DNA from: Rhytidiadelphus loreus
Lineage: Eukaryota > Streptophyta > Bryopsida > Hypnales > Hylocomiaceae
Direction of reading: 5' to 3'
Length of the DNA stretch: 64,000 nucleotides
Assembly (NCBI GenBank): GCA_947034895.1
Contig: OX344762.1
Coordinates: 87,414,981-87,478,980 of the forward strand
The translations under genes were made by a program, and so were the position numbers. Positions 1 through 11,649 of this stretch are shown piece after piece (position 1 is the stretch's first letter; every line of letters starts with the position of its first letter). Below the pieces are notes generated by a model that searched no databases, was not told where the DNA came from, and worked only from the letters and a program-made list of their open reading frames with translations.

Positions 1-362
1 TTAAAAACTTCTCATTTTTGTGAAAACAAACATTGGCTAGACTACAAACTCATTTGGATACTCTTTATAACTCAACATGAAAGGTCAACCAAGGAAAATG
101 AGAACAAAGAGCTTTGAAACGGATGAAAAAAACTGATTGGATTGCCATCCAAACGCCACAGAATGGCGTTTTAGGCGTTCCAGGGTTAACTATAATTGTT
201 TTGGTCTAAGCCTACTTCAAGATTATAAATGATTTTAGAATCACTTCAGACACAAATTCCAATAGACAAAATGGGGGCTAAAAAATAATTACACATTGAG
301 CGTACTAACTTACATGCTATTTTGCTACCTAGTGGGTATCTATAATGCTAAATCACTAACTA

Positions 363-457
363 GCCCCACCTCTGTTTCCAAATAAATCCATGGTTTCTTG
401 TGAGGAACAGTGAGAGTAAGTTAAACTTACCGAGGATTTATATTGAGACAGAGGGAG
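363..457. mobile_element. Small Stowaway-like MITE (candidate)
   Basis: This is a short foldback. The right end reads, on the opposite strand, CTCCCTCTGTCTCAATATAA. The left end carries a diverged version (cacctctgtttccaaataaa). TA dinucleotides flank both sides (361-362 and 458-459). CTCCCTC-type ends with a TA target duplication are typical of Stowaway MITEs of the Tc1/mariner group. The left end is a poor match, so the call is tentative. Confidence 0.4.
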
Positions 458-1306
458 TACATTTTGTTTTTTTAGATTTCTTTTCGTACAGTGCCCTGAA
501 CAGCAACTGAATGGAAATGTGAAATATTGTTTTTCCTCCAATCATAATCTAGAATTCGTACACTTAAGTCGCCCTTTGAACTTTAGAGGGACAAAAGCTG
601 CCATGTCAGAATACCAGTCAATCCGTCACCAAGGCCCACGAAGAAAATCTTTAAAAAAAAGTTCACTTCAAACATAAAGCTTAACTTACTTCAGGAGAGC
701 ATCCTCAATGCACCCCGGAATAATGAGAACATGAAATTTTTTATTGACTGGTTTATAATGAGAACTTGAAATTTTTATCATTGGAAGCACATTCAAAAGT
801 ATTTTGCATAGGTGTAAAAAAAACTGATATTAAGACATTGGACGATGAAAATAAACCGCTTCAAAGTTGACTAAAAGACAAAAATTATAGAGGAGTTGGC
901 CAAATTTAGAGTGCAAATTTGGAAAATAATAGGTTGGATTCTGTTTCGTATTGCATTGACCAAACCTTTTTTTTTGGGCTTTGAACCAAAGGGGAGTAAT
1001 TAAGCTTCACAATGACAAAAGCTACTAGTGTAAGGAAGTTTGAATAGGACCATACTTGAAAAGTGAATCATTGCTATAGAATAGGTAACAATTGGTGAAC
1101 AACAAGGATTATTTAACAATATTTCACTCAAAAATGATACAATTCTTTTGAGGGAATATTAGGCAATATATTCTTCCATTTTCAGTGGATGAAATCACTA
1201 ATTTGCCACATATTCTAAGACAATATTGTTCTTTGGGGGATGAATGTACATTCTTTTGGATGAATAATCAAAATTATGTCTGCATTTTGCATGTTTCATC
1301 AATTAA

Positions 1307-2233
1307 CCCCTAAAGGACCTAGCCTTTTTTTCTGCGAAAAAACACTCAAAACTGCCATTTCTATAGCACAGAGTAAAAAAATTTGAAAATTGTTTTTTAT
1401 GCACATCTAAATGTAGGATTCTACACCTAATTAGTATGAGAACGTGTGGAAAAAATTTCAAAATTTTTGACCTCATAGATTGCAAGATATCTGCGTTTAT
1501 AGTGGAAAAAGAAGTAGTTTTTTAGCACATTGTGGGACTAGATTATTTGACTTTGAACCTTCTTAACTTTAATTTTTTGCACTATAGAGTTTTGAGCTTT
1601 AAATCTTTATGATGGAGAATTGAGTTGAGGGTCTAGGTTAAAAAAAATACAAAAAAACTTAATTTTTATTCTTTAAAAAAATTGTTAAGTAGAAGTAGGT
1701 ATAAGATAGAAGGAAAATCTAAATTAATAATATCTCAAAGATGGAATAAAAATGCACCAATTCCAAAAGTGAGATTGTTCTAGCAAGCAAACTAAACCAT
1801 GTGGAATTTTTTTCTTGAAAAATAGTAAAAATTGCATTTATAAATGAACGAGGAAATGAATCCTATAAGTTATTTTTTTAAGAAGATGCTCTAATTGTCC
1901 AAAAAACAAGATTGTCCATTACTTTCTCATAGCAAATTTAAATGGAGTGAATAAAAGCTTTCCATGTAGACAAAAATATAATCTATGAGAAAGATTTTTT
2001 TTTTTTAAATTCAAATTTTCAATGTTTTTTTTATTGCCCTTTGTCTCTTGTTTCGAGCTTATTTGGGCATAATTTTTGTTCCTAGGCACCAATTGAAAAA
2101 ATTTTACATTCCCTAAATCTAATCAATTTTTCTATCTTCAAAAAAAAATTCAAAAAATCAGGAAAAAATTGAGACAATAGGTGCCTCCCAAAAATCCCAT
2201 TTGTCTCCTAAAGGGACAATGGTCCTTTAGGGG
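1307..2233. mobile_element. TTAA-flanked inverted-repeat element 1
   Basis: The ends are perfect 13-base inverted repeats: cccctaaaggacc at 1307-1319 and its reverse complement at 2221-2233. The left flank is TTAA (1303-1306) and the right flank is ttca (2234-2237), which would be a TTAA with one change. The interior is AT-rich and has no transposase-like frame. TTAA duplication is the hallmark of piggyBac-type elements, so a non-autonomous piggyBac-like element is the best guess. Confidence 0.5.
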
Positions 2234-2515
2234 TTCATATAGATGTAAACAACTACATCACTCCAATGAAGATCACTTTTTGCACTCCTTGTGTCAAACT
2301 AAATTTAAATAAAATCTATGACTGCAAATCACAAGTATTTCTATCCTAATAAATATGTACTACTTTTGCATGTCTCTTTTCATATGATAATTAGTGCAAT
2401 CATCTACAAAACTTCATTTATTGAATTTTTTTTAAATTTCTTTGTGACGATCTTAGAATGCTACTCGTATATGTAAGCATCTAAGTTCTATTAGACATAA
2501 GAAATGAATTCTTAA

Positions 2516-3064
2516 CCTTTTAGGGCCTAGCATGCCAATTTTGGTTCTTTTAAACTAAATTTTGGAAATTAAACACTCTCTTGGCCTTAGTTGCTCTTGA
2601 GGTGTGAACGAGATGTGAGGGTACAGGTATTCCGCTTCCAATGAGCCATTGGCCATCAAATTTGGAACAATGATGATTTGTCTATGGCAATTTGAAGTTG
2701 GGAATTTTAGAGTTTCAAAATGCACTGTGGAACATGTTTCTCTATTGAATTTATTTGTGTATAACTAAAGAGAGCATGCCAACTTCACTATAATGTTCAA
2801 TATAATGAACTCTATTTTCAATAAAAATTTCATGCTAAAGTTATCTTTTTTGTAATTACTATGATTTTTCAAAGATATAAACTTTAAAAAATCATATAAA
2901 TTTCATTTTTTTTCCAAAAATAATTAAAAAATAATATTAGATAGAAGATATGAATGCTTCTTTGTAGAAAAATAATCATTAAATTAAATTATAAAATTTT
3001 AATATGAAAATGTGATTCTAGAAGAATTCAAGAGGTTGCTTGGGGCTCCTTAGGCCCTAAAGGG
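2516..3064. mobile_element. TTAA-flanked inverted-repeat element 2
   Basis: The left end ccttttagggccta and the right end taggccctaaaggg are inverted copies with one mismatch. Both are flanked by an exact TTAA (2512-2515 and 3065-3068). The interior is non-coding. The TIR core is similar in composition to that of the element 300 bases to the left (taaagg versus tttaggg), so the two may be related. A piggyBac-like MITE is inferred from the TTAA flanks. Confidence 0.55.
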
Positions 3065-5222
3065 TTAAGAATGATGGGCCCTAACATGTGACTATATATA
3101 TTGCATTTAATACATTTTCATTTTCATTTGAACTTCCAAACCATTGTGCACCATTGCTATCTTTCTCTCTTTAGATAGAAATGATAGAGATTTGAAGCTC
3201 TAGTAATCTATGATTGATAAAGTTGCTTATGGCATAAAGATTATCATCTCAAACCATATCTACCTATTATGAATCCTTCCTTCATATCCTTCGAGCATAG
3301 ATAATAGAACAATTCTAAGAGACATACATCATTCATGTTACAACCAAGCTACCAATACACTTACTTTATATGAAAGAAAAATTGAAATACTACAAAAAAA
3401 AAATTCTTTTGAACCCACTAACTTGAACTTGTAGTAGACATGTGCACATATAGTAGTTAAAACTTAAAATGTCCTTGTATATAGTAGAAAAAAATAATCT
3501 TGCATTAAAAAATACTCATGTGTTTAAAAGTTAAATCATGCAATCTTGTAGTGGCACATATACATCATATATACACAACAACATTTTAATTACAAGATCA
3601 TGTACTTGAAAGTTGCATCATGCATGTAAAGAAAATTGCACAAGAAAAAACAAAAGCTCAATAGGAATAGATATAAAGTATGAATAAAAGTAATATATAG
3701 CAAAATTTGAAGTGATATTAAGAATAAAATTGATGTAAATCAAGCCCATATCCCATTTCAAATTCATCACAACAACTTTTCATAAAAAAAAATTCAATTA
3801 CTTATTTACAATCAAAGTAATTTTGTCACATGATACCAACATTCAAGTTAGTGATTTTGGTAAATGGATATATCTACCTTATAGATATGAATTCTAATTC
3901 TTAGTACACTAATCAAACTTTCTTTTGTTGGCTTTTAACCTAAGGGAAAGAAGCTTTGCTACCACTATAACAAAGCCATTGAGTAGGACCTTACTTGAAA
4001 AGTGAGCCTTTGCTACAAAAATAGGTAATAAAGATTTGATAATCCATAGTGTTGACTTTATGCTCATCTTCTAAAACCATATCTATCCATGATTGTGAAT
4101 CCTCCCTTCATGTCCTTATGACATACATAATAGATATCAATTCTAATTCTTAATTAGTACACTAATCAAACTATTTTTTGTCAACTTTGAACCAAAGGAG
4201 AGGAAGTTTCTCATTAACAAAAACTACTATTATTATGATCAAACTATCGTTTGGTAGCTTTGAACTCAAGGAGAGGTAGCTTTTCATTGACAAAAACTAC
4301 CGCTATTATAAAGGTTAAATTGAATTTTACTTGAAAAGTGAACTATGTGCTATAGGGACATGTTATAAATATTAGTATTCCATAGTCTACAAAATCCATA
4401 TTAACATAGTGAACCATATGCCCATATTCAACCACTGAGACAAATATGGTTCTATCCATTTTGAATCCTTACTTCATGTCCTTCCAATATAGAGAATATA
4501 ATTATCCTATAAGACATACTTCATTCATGTGGGTGCCAAACTACCCATATTCTTGCTTCATCTAGGAGCAAAGTCCTTTTCTTCCTAAACCATTATTTAA
4601 TCCTTAAAGAATAGAGTAGCCTATGACTGTGTAGTCAAACTTGAAAGTCCCTCACTTTGTATCTTCCATTTCTTCTCTTCTTATCGGTGATTTTTCTTGG
4701 TTTCATTTTTCAAAGACGAAACTACATGTCTAATATTTGTCATAAAATTTTCAATTTCCTTTGTAATTTTTTTTCATATTACCATGAATTTTTGAAGAAA
4801 AAATGAAGAAAATTCATATCAAATACAAATTATGTTCAAAAAATCTAAAATTTTCAAAATAGAAGCACATTATACTATAGAACACTATGGTATAAAAGAA
4901 TTCTTCAAACTTCACTAAAATGATTATATATAGTAGTTTTTCAAATTTTCCTAGTGAAGTAGAAACTACACTTGAAAAGTTAATTTTTTTTTGTAAGTTT
5001 TGCTTTTCAGAAGCAATAGAAATCTTTATAAATGTCAAAATCAAGTTTTATAGGACAAAAATCCAAAGTATTGAAATACAATTGATAGTGTAACATTTCT
5101 TTTTATAAATGGTAGTTCCCCATATTAAATTAAAAATTAAAAACTAAATATCTTTTGTATCGATAAAGTTGCCTACGAAAAAAAATTGGCTGAAAATCAT
5201 CCACTCTTCCTTCCCTATGCAC

Positions 5223-5275
5223 AAAGCTTGGTTGACCACCCCAATGACATAAAGCTTGGTTGACTATCCCAATGA
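5223..5275. repeat. Short tandem duplication upstream of the hairpin locus
   Basis: The segment 'aaagcttggttgac' followed by 'cccaatgacat' occurs twice in a row, about 30 bases apart. It lies roughly 200 bases upstream of the TATA box at 5454 and could be a duplicated promoter element, which is inference only. Confidence 0.45.
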
Positions 5276-5453
5276 CACAAAATGTCCTTCTTCAGTTCAG
5301 TTGGCGTTCTTCTTCAGTGCAAGGGTTAAGATTTTAGATTATGCAGTGATTCCAAACCAAGAACAATGATGGCCGTCCTGACCCGAAATGCCAAACCAGT
5401 TTCCGACTTCCAAGCAACCGGCCCTGCCAAGGAAAACAAGCCTCCCGAGTTGT

Positions 5454-5460
5454 TATAAAG
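5454..5460 (+). promoter_or_regulatory. Candidate TATA box of the hairpin (pri-miRNA-like) locus
   Basis: TATAAAG sits at the start of a GC-richer island, about 400 bases upstream of the first hairpin and 620 upstream of the second. Pyrimidine-rich sequence (tctccctctcacctcgtgtc) follows 30-50 bases downstream, as is common at plant transcription starts. Plant MIRNA genes are Pol II transcribed and usually have a TATA box. A short 30-codon frame (5369-5461) overlaps the box and is probably not translated. Confidence 0.4.
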
Positions 5461-5859
5461 TAAAGGGCCACCGCTCCATTCTTATTAAGCTTATCTCCCT
5501 CTCACCTCGTGTCTGAGTCTTGTGCTTCTCCCGCCCTGAGGGGCCTTCCTCGCTCCATCTAGCTAGCTCGTGCTTCCTTTTCAGAAGCAGCCCATTTCAG
5601 TGCGTGCTTGCCCAGGACTCCGATCCGGCAGTCAGTTCCAGGCTCACAGCTAGCTCTTGTTCTACATGAGTTTCTCGTACTGTGTCACTGAGACAGGCTC
5701 TGGAGAAGTTCCTCAGCTCTTACACATGCAGAAGAGGCCGGACTATTGTTAACATTGACATGGATTGGCATATATGGATCCTGGTGTGTCGGTGTGGCCC
5801 GGCCTCTGTTTGCTTGCTGTGATCGATCGATCGATCATTCGACTTGAACTGACGTACTT

Positions 5860-5987
5860 GAGCGAGCGAGGAAGCGTGCAGTCTCTTCCTGCCTCTCACT
5901 AGCTTCATCCCTCTCTGCCTCAGATGCTGTAGTCTGGGAGGAAAGGAGCTATTGATGGTCAGGAATAGCAAGCACACAACTTCGCTC
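5860..5987 (+). ncRNA. Candidate pre-miRNA-like hairpin A
   Basis: A 128-base imperfect hairpin. The basal gagcga (5860-5865) pairs with tcgctc (5982-5987). The main duplex pairs about 5880-5912 with about 5940-5970, with some six mismatches and two G-U pairs in 31 positions. The upper stem is cctcaga against tctgggagg. The 5' arm holds TTCCTGCCTCTCACTAGCT (5886-5904). This arm is part of a 22-base block (5883-5904) found exactly in hairpin B, while the surrounding sequence differs. A conserved arm with diverged loops and flanks is what duplicated plant MIRNA genes look like. I do not recognise the arm as a known miRNA family. Confidence 0.45.
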
Positions 5988-6077
5988 ACTCACTCTAGCT
6001 CTAGCTCCAAGTTAACTTTAAATTTACATGCTATATGTTGATCAATCAGTTACACTTCTTGAGGAGATTTTTTTGGA

Positions 6078-6181
6078 CCATAGCAACCTCGCTCTTCCTG
6101 CCTCTCACTAGCTCGATTCCTCTCCAACCAAAGTGGTTCTGAGGAAAGGAGTTAGTGTTGGAGCAGGAATAGCTTGCATGG
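6078..6181 (+). ncRNA. Candidate pre-miRNA-like hairpin B
   Basis: A 104-base hairpin that folds better than hairpin A. The base pairs ccat-a-gcaa (6078-6086) with ttgcatgg (6174-6181). The central duplex pairs ttcctgc plus the cactagctc region with the 3' arm gttagtgttggagcaggaa. The top closes through tcctc/gagga and aacca/tggtt around a tiny loop. The 5' arm carries the same 22 bases as hairpin A (6092-6113). The 3' arms share 'ggaaaggag' and 'caggaatagc'. Size and shape fit a plant miRNA precursor. Small-RNA data are needed to say which arm, if any, is mature. Confidence 0.5.
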
Positions 6182-6219
6182 ACCCGCTCAACGAAACTCC
6201 CTCAATACGTGTAGTCTGT

Positions 6220-9200
6220 GGATCATATATATATATGTCTGCCATTGATTTGTTGGAGAGTTTTTTGTTGATAATGCTCTGACTAGTACGTACTAGTAAG
6301 TTTCAAGAAAGGCAGTCTAAAATAGTTGTTGAACTTGTGAATGTATTCCTTGCCAAACCATGCTTTGAGGGTCTAGTGAACTATGTGCTTGTGGAAAGAA
6401 CTTACCTTAGTTTGTGACGCACGTGTTTCACATTGAATTAGAATGCGTGATGACTGTAGTCATTAGTGATCATCTGCTGTGGTCATTGCTGCTGAAATGA
6501 ATGGGAGTGAGCGAGACCTTAAATACGCTTCCGCTTCCGATAGGAGACTTATGGCTGCCGTTTGGTTTTACAGGTCGGACGGCTTTGGTTACACAGACTA
6601 ATTACTGGTTACTTTAGTTGGTAATCGAAATCTATTATTGTTAAATAATTGGAGGCATTGCGCGATTTGTTTCCCTGATGTTCTCCTGGTGTTCTGGATT
6701 CTGTTACAGCATGTGACATGATCAGCTGATCATGTGCCCAAAACTAACTTTAGCCTGTAATTAATCTGTAGTTACACTCTTCGGGTCTCGTATGTGATTC
6801 CGACTGATGTTCACAATAAGCCATTTGTCTAGATCACCTGCTGAAAGGAAAGGTTCAAGCTAACAGTAGGCAAATGTTGAAGTTTGCGGAAGATATGAGG
6901 ACCACTTCGTTTGCTGGGGGACCTGCAGCCAAGCGTGTGGAGTGGAAGGAGAAAGGCCAAACTTTTTATTCCCCTCTCTCTTTTTCTAGATAAAGCGCTC
7001 TTGGGGATTTATTTACTTCACTTTTGCAAGAATCTCTGATAGTCATTTGATGTAAGTCACAGAAAAGTTCTTTTCGTCGAGAGAAACAAAATATAATTTT
7101 TTGTTTACTTTTCTTTCAATGTTGCTTGTGTGGACTCCCTTTCGTGCGCCTCACACACACACACGCACAACGCACACACTCTCTACGTTACGTTATCTAA
7201 GCAGCCATGTCTGAAGCAGTCCTGAGACTGCCAGGGAAAAAAAAGGCATAACTTACAGATTCCCCACAGGGAATCCACTACAAGACACTGGGTGCTCTAT
7301 CATTGCTGAGACCAGGAGTTTGTTCTGTCAATCATGAGTGAAACAAGCGCAGCAAATTTTGTAAATAATTATATCCTTCCAAATCATACATGAGGACTTT
7401 GGAGACTATTGACCTTAGCTTGTGACTTTTCTTATTTTTTTTTAACTGACACTTTAGTCCAGACTGCAGACTGCAGAATGACAATTCAGGCGTTTCTTGT
7501 AGAATCTGGAGAATCCTCAGGCGAATATTCCTCAGGGAACCTGCATACATGCACGCTTTTGTATTTTTTTAATATTTTATTTGTACGTTGTACACACGTG
7601 AAAGCTTTACTCCACTGCAAGGTACAACTGTCAAGCCAGCAGACCTGCCGAACAAAAGAGTGTCAAGTTTTTTGGGTTTTTTTCTTTTCTTCTTCCTAAG
7701 AACAAACTCTGAAACTAAACTGAACTAAGGTAGTATGCTCTAAAAGCGACCATTTAAGAGTTGGTCCACCTTTTTTATAGGCTTATGTAGACATGATTAT
7801 TTTTAGATCATTTTTCAAAGAAAGAAAAATGGATGTGGAAACTAACACAAGTGGTTTTGTATTTTTCCAAGTGTTTTTGAATTACTTATAAATTTTTAAA
7901 GATTTAGGGCATAGGCACCTATTTGTGACCATAGATCTCCCAAAATCTGTCCACTTGCAATTTGTAAACAAATGTGCAAAAATCAAAGGCAATGATTGGC
8001 TCTTGCAATAGAAAAATAATTTTTTCTCAATGCATTCAATTGCTACAGTGGTCCACTTAAAGATCACCATCTCTCCATTCATCACCCCAAAATAGGGGCG
8101 GTTTGAAGAAGGTGGGCGCTCTTAGAGCATACTACCTTAAAAGACCCAACGAAAATTCCAAGAGACCTCAAAGTCTTGCAAGTCAGGAGACAACATCCAC
8201 TTGGTGCATGAACTTTGTTAATTTTGATCCCTATTTCGAGGAGAGCATTGAAGCGACAAAGAGGCTTTTGGCTAGACCATTCTTTGACAACTTTTTGCAT
8301 TTTCTTCATGTAGTTTTCTATTTTGAATTCTATAAGTATGCAAAAATATTCTTGAGGCAAAACACATAAAAAAAACGTCATTTAGATTGCATATTAAGTG
8401 TTAAGGTAGACATACCTATGTCTATGTCCTATCCCAAACCATGCCCTCAAAAATCTTGAAAATAAGTAAATACTCAATTCAAGATGTTCAACCCATGTAC
8501 ATCAAAATTAGAAAATGTTCATAGAGATCTACTAAAGCTAGATTTTGAAAAATCAAAATTCATGCATATGATATCCAAAAAGTGTAGGTCAAAGAATTTT
8601 TTTAATTTTTTTCTTATTTTCAATAAGATCCAAAAGCATTTCTGAAAATTTAATAACCGAACTACTAAGTGATTGCAAGAAAGACCGGTCCTATCTGGCA
8701 TCACAATTGAAGTGACTGAGTTGCCATCAATCATAACTTTCGGAAATGAAGCTAATGGACTTCAAATTTTTATTGAAGATGACTAACTGAGAAATCATGA
8801 CATTCATTATTTTTCATAAATTTTGAAAAATAATTTTATAATTAAATGTCAATTTAGCTAATTTGTCACACTTTGCAGTTTAGAGGTTTTTAGTACTGTG
8901 GAGCATCCAAAAATTATGATGTTCACTTGAATTTCTTGTAGGCTATTCCCACATTAGATGAGCATGTGTCCACCAAAGGGCATTAAAAAAACACAATTCT
9001 TTGTCTTCAACATGCATGCAAATAGCAGTCCCTTGTGCATAGCACTCCAAACATTCATGATGGTTTCAACTTCTATTTTTTGGTGAAATGTAATCACTAT
9101 CAAGTCTTTACAAATGGACAATTTTTAGTTTTTTTTATTCATGATTTTCTATTTTTTATTAATTTTTACTTAATTTTATCTATTTTCTATGACAAACTGT

Positions 9201-10770
9201 CATTTTTTTAAGTAGTATTGTTTCAGTATTATTAAGCACCCAAAAGTACTATTGGTTGTTGATTTTTCAGATCAATGGCTGAGATTGCTCTGTTTCGTAG
9301 TACTGTAGTACTTATAGTACTGAGTGAAAAAAATCACAGTTTTGACAGAACGCTACCAAATTTGTTTGGTCTTTCTTGCAATCACCCTACTCCATATATA
9401 TCTCAATTGTAGGCCCTTCTACCTTTTATTTTATTTTTGCTCTTTTTTTTAATTTTTTTTTTTAAATTATAAAAAAACTATCTTGTTAAGGCCAATATTA
9501 GTAAAATAAAAAGAATTTAAAAGAGTGAATAAAAACAATTGACATCGAGCCTATAGTAAATACAATCAAAGATTGTCATGTAGCATGGACAATCTCAAAC
9601 TTCTTGTACACAAAGCTTGAATAGAGAAAATTCATATAGCAATGAAGTTTACAAGTTTTTATCCCTTAGACTTGAAATAGCTTGGCTTAGAATGTTAGAA
9701 TTCAAGATTTCCTATGTTGTGTCTTCAAATTCTTTGATTCTTTTTGTATTTGTTCAAAGCTTACATTATTTTATTTTATTTAAATCACAATTTTTGGACA
9801 TTCAATGAAGAAAATTTTGAGTTTAAAGAACAAAACTTTCCTTAGATGTCTCATTGTGGTTGTTCTCATTCTTTTGACAACAAACTTGAGATTGCACTAA
9901 TGAATCTTGACTTAATTTTTGTGTATTATTAAAAAGCTTGAGAAAGTTTTATAATGGAAATTTTGTTCTAATGTCATCACTAAAAGTATTGGACATGAAA
10001 AAACAATATTTTTAGGGTTTGTTGGATCCTCCAATAAGTAATGATTTTACAAAGTAAAGAAGAAAGTCCAGTGTTAATAGTGTACTTTTTCATTCAACAA
10101 TTGGAGATGCTCAAATTATTCTCACACTATTGTGGATATTTTCAGCATAGATTTTCTAATTACAAGTGACCATTTACAATAACCTCATATAATACAAGTG
10201 GAAAGTACTTATATTAATTGACTATGAATAGAGGTAACATGGATGAAATAGATCATAGCAAGATTTCAAACTCTAATGTAACTTTTCTAGCTTGGATTTG
10301 TGTTGGACACCAATACATAGAAGTTGAAAGTATTCTTAAATATCTAGGATAATAATTTATTCATATATTGAATTTTTTTCCCTATGCATTGAATAAAATG
10401 TTATGGTGATGAAATATGGTATTAAGAAAATAAATAATTTTATAGTAATGACAAAAGGTCAAGTCCAACACTCCTAGCAAAATAGTAGTCTTTACAACAT
10501 TGATAGTAGTGATGTGTGAATGATGCTCATCTAGAATAAACAAATGCTAATTCATGAGGGAAATTGCCAAGCCTTGCTTTTGGACATGCTTATCAAAGTG
10601 CCCAATCCAAAAAATGGCTTGTCATCTACATTTATTCTTTCATATCCATAGTGGCCTCCTCTTTATAATAGTGCAATAGCTTCAAGTTATGGTAAAGTGT
10701 AGTGACATTAGAAAGACATTGGCTCATGTCTAAACCTTGGGCCACCCTCAAAGACAACTTTGGATTTTGG
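6220..10770. other. Intergenic, no supported gene
   Basis: Short simple repeats occur near 6226 (AT) and 7152-7180 (CA-rich). The paired frames near 7,332-7,699 and 7,882-8,381 overlap on opposite strands. They have no domain and AT-biased composition, and I judge them non-coding. The rest is AT-rich with no structure that I can name. Confidence 0.5.
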
Positions 10771-10772
10771 TT

Positions 10773-11100
10773 CACTATAACAAAATATGGTTAAAAAAAC
10801 GCACTCAAAATTGAATGTGGTTCTTTTGACCATGGTTTTCTGCAAGCCTGCAATGGCTACAATTGACTATAAAAAAAATTATGACTGTAATTTTTTGAAT
10901 TTAAGGGGGGAACAATACATTGTTGAAAAGGTCTTAAAAATACCTTTCCAACGGTATATACTACGCCCAAAAATTCAAAAAATTGTAGTGGAAAATTTTA
11001 AAAAGGAGTTGACTATGGTAGTAGTCAATACATGATTGTGGATAAAAAGAACCACAACCAATTTTGACTGCGGTTTTTTATACCAATTTTTGAAATAGTG
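10773..11100. mobile_element. CACTA-like MITE (candidate)
   Basis: Long terminal inverted repeats of roughly 55 bases. The left end is CACTATAACAAAATATGG and the right end, on the opposite strand, begins CACTATTTCAAAAATTGG. Both continue inward with similar 'aaaaaacgca-tcaaaattg--tgtggttcttt' blocks. The outermost CACTA and three-base flanks (gtt / ttt, imperfect) suggest a small CACTA (En/Spm-type) derivative. No transposase is present. The 82-codon frame inside it is an accident of the repeat. Confidence 0.5.
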
Positions 11101-11511
11101 TTTACAAAAATACCTACATTGCCCCAAATTGGGAATCCCTTCCTTGAAAGGTATGACATGCATTTGAGTGACCTCCGCAACCTTCAACTTCAAGTGCAAA
11201 GGAATAAGAAGATGCCCTAAATTTGCACGCCCATGACATATTTTACCACCTTTTCTTCCTCCCTTGTAGCCAAAATGAGCTTCCTACCTTATTTATGAGA
11301 CAAGATGGCCCCATCTAAAGAGATCTAAGAGTTACTAAATGTAGTTGGGAGCATCTTAATGTACCCTGGGACCACCCATGGTAGTAGGAGTGTTTGGACT
11401 CACGGATATAGGCATACATCTCTTTTGGCCTAGCTCTTGGCTTGTCAAAGACGCAAGCCAAGCATTAGGAAAAATTTCAAGCCTCAATGAAGTTGCAAGT
11501 ATTGTAAGGCA

Positions 11512-11646
11512 GCGGTGCAATCATAGAATAAAAAATTGTTTATTTTGTATTTGGAAGTTGACGTGGCACTACTAGTTACCACGTCAATGTCACATCACAT
11601 TGGCAATTTTTTAAATATTTTATTATTATTCTGTATTTGCACCGCG
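11512..11646. mobile_element. Small foldback element with a central palindrome
   Basis: The left end gcggtgcaatcatagaataa and the right end, inverted (gcggtgcaaatacagaataa), form terminal inverted repeats of about 30 bases. The middle holds a second palindrome, ttgacgtgg...ccacgtcaa (about 11557-11586). The element is about 135 bases long and non-coding. The target duplication is not clear, so the superfamily is left open. Confidence 0.5.
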
Positions 11647-11649
11647 GAG

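Larger units (their letters stand above)
1..5300. other. Gene-poor, repeat-rich AT-rich region
   Basis: I see no credible coding gene here. Open frames are short and show no recognisable domain. The stretch holds three inverted-repeat elements (listed separately) and a degenerate dispersed repeat. The motif around 'acttgaaaagtga' next to a 'ctttgaaccaaaggagagg'-like segment recurs near 963-1090, 3917-4033 and 4168-4370. A second motif ('tgaatccttccttcatgtcc'-like) recurs near 3254, 4080 and 4455. These look like remains of old transposable elements, but their class cannot be told from sequence alone. Confidence 0.6.

Noticed and set aside
7882..8381. Overlapping 88-99 codon frames on both strands
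   Set aside because: No recognisable domain, no supporting splice sites, and equal openness on both strands.
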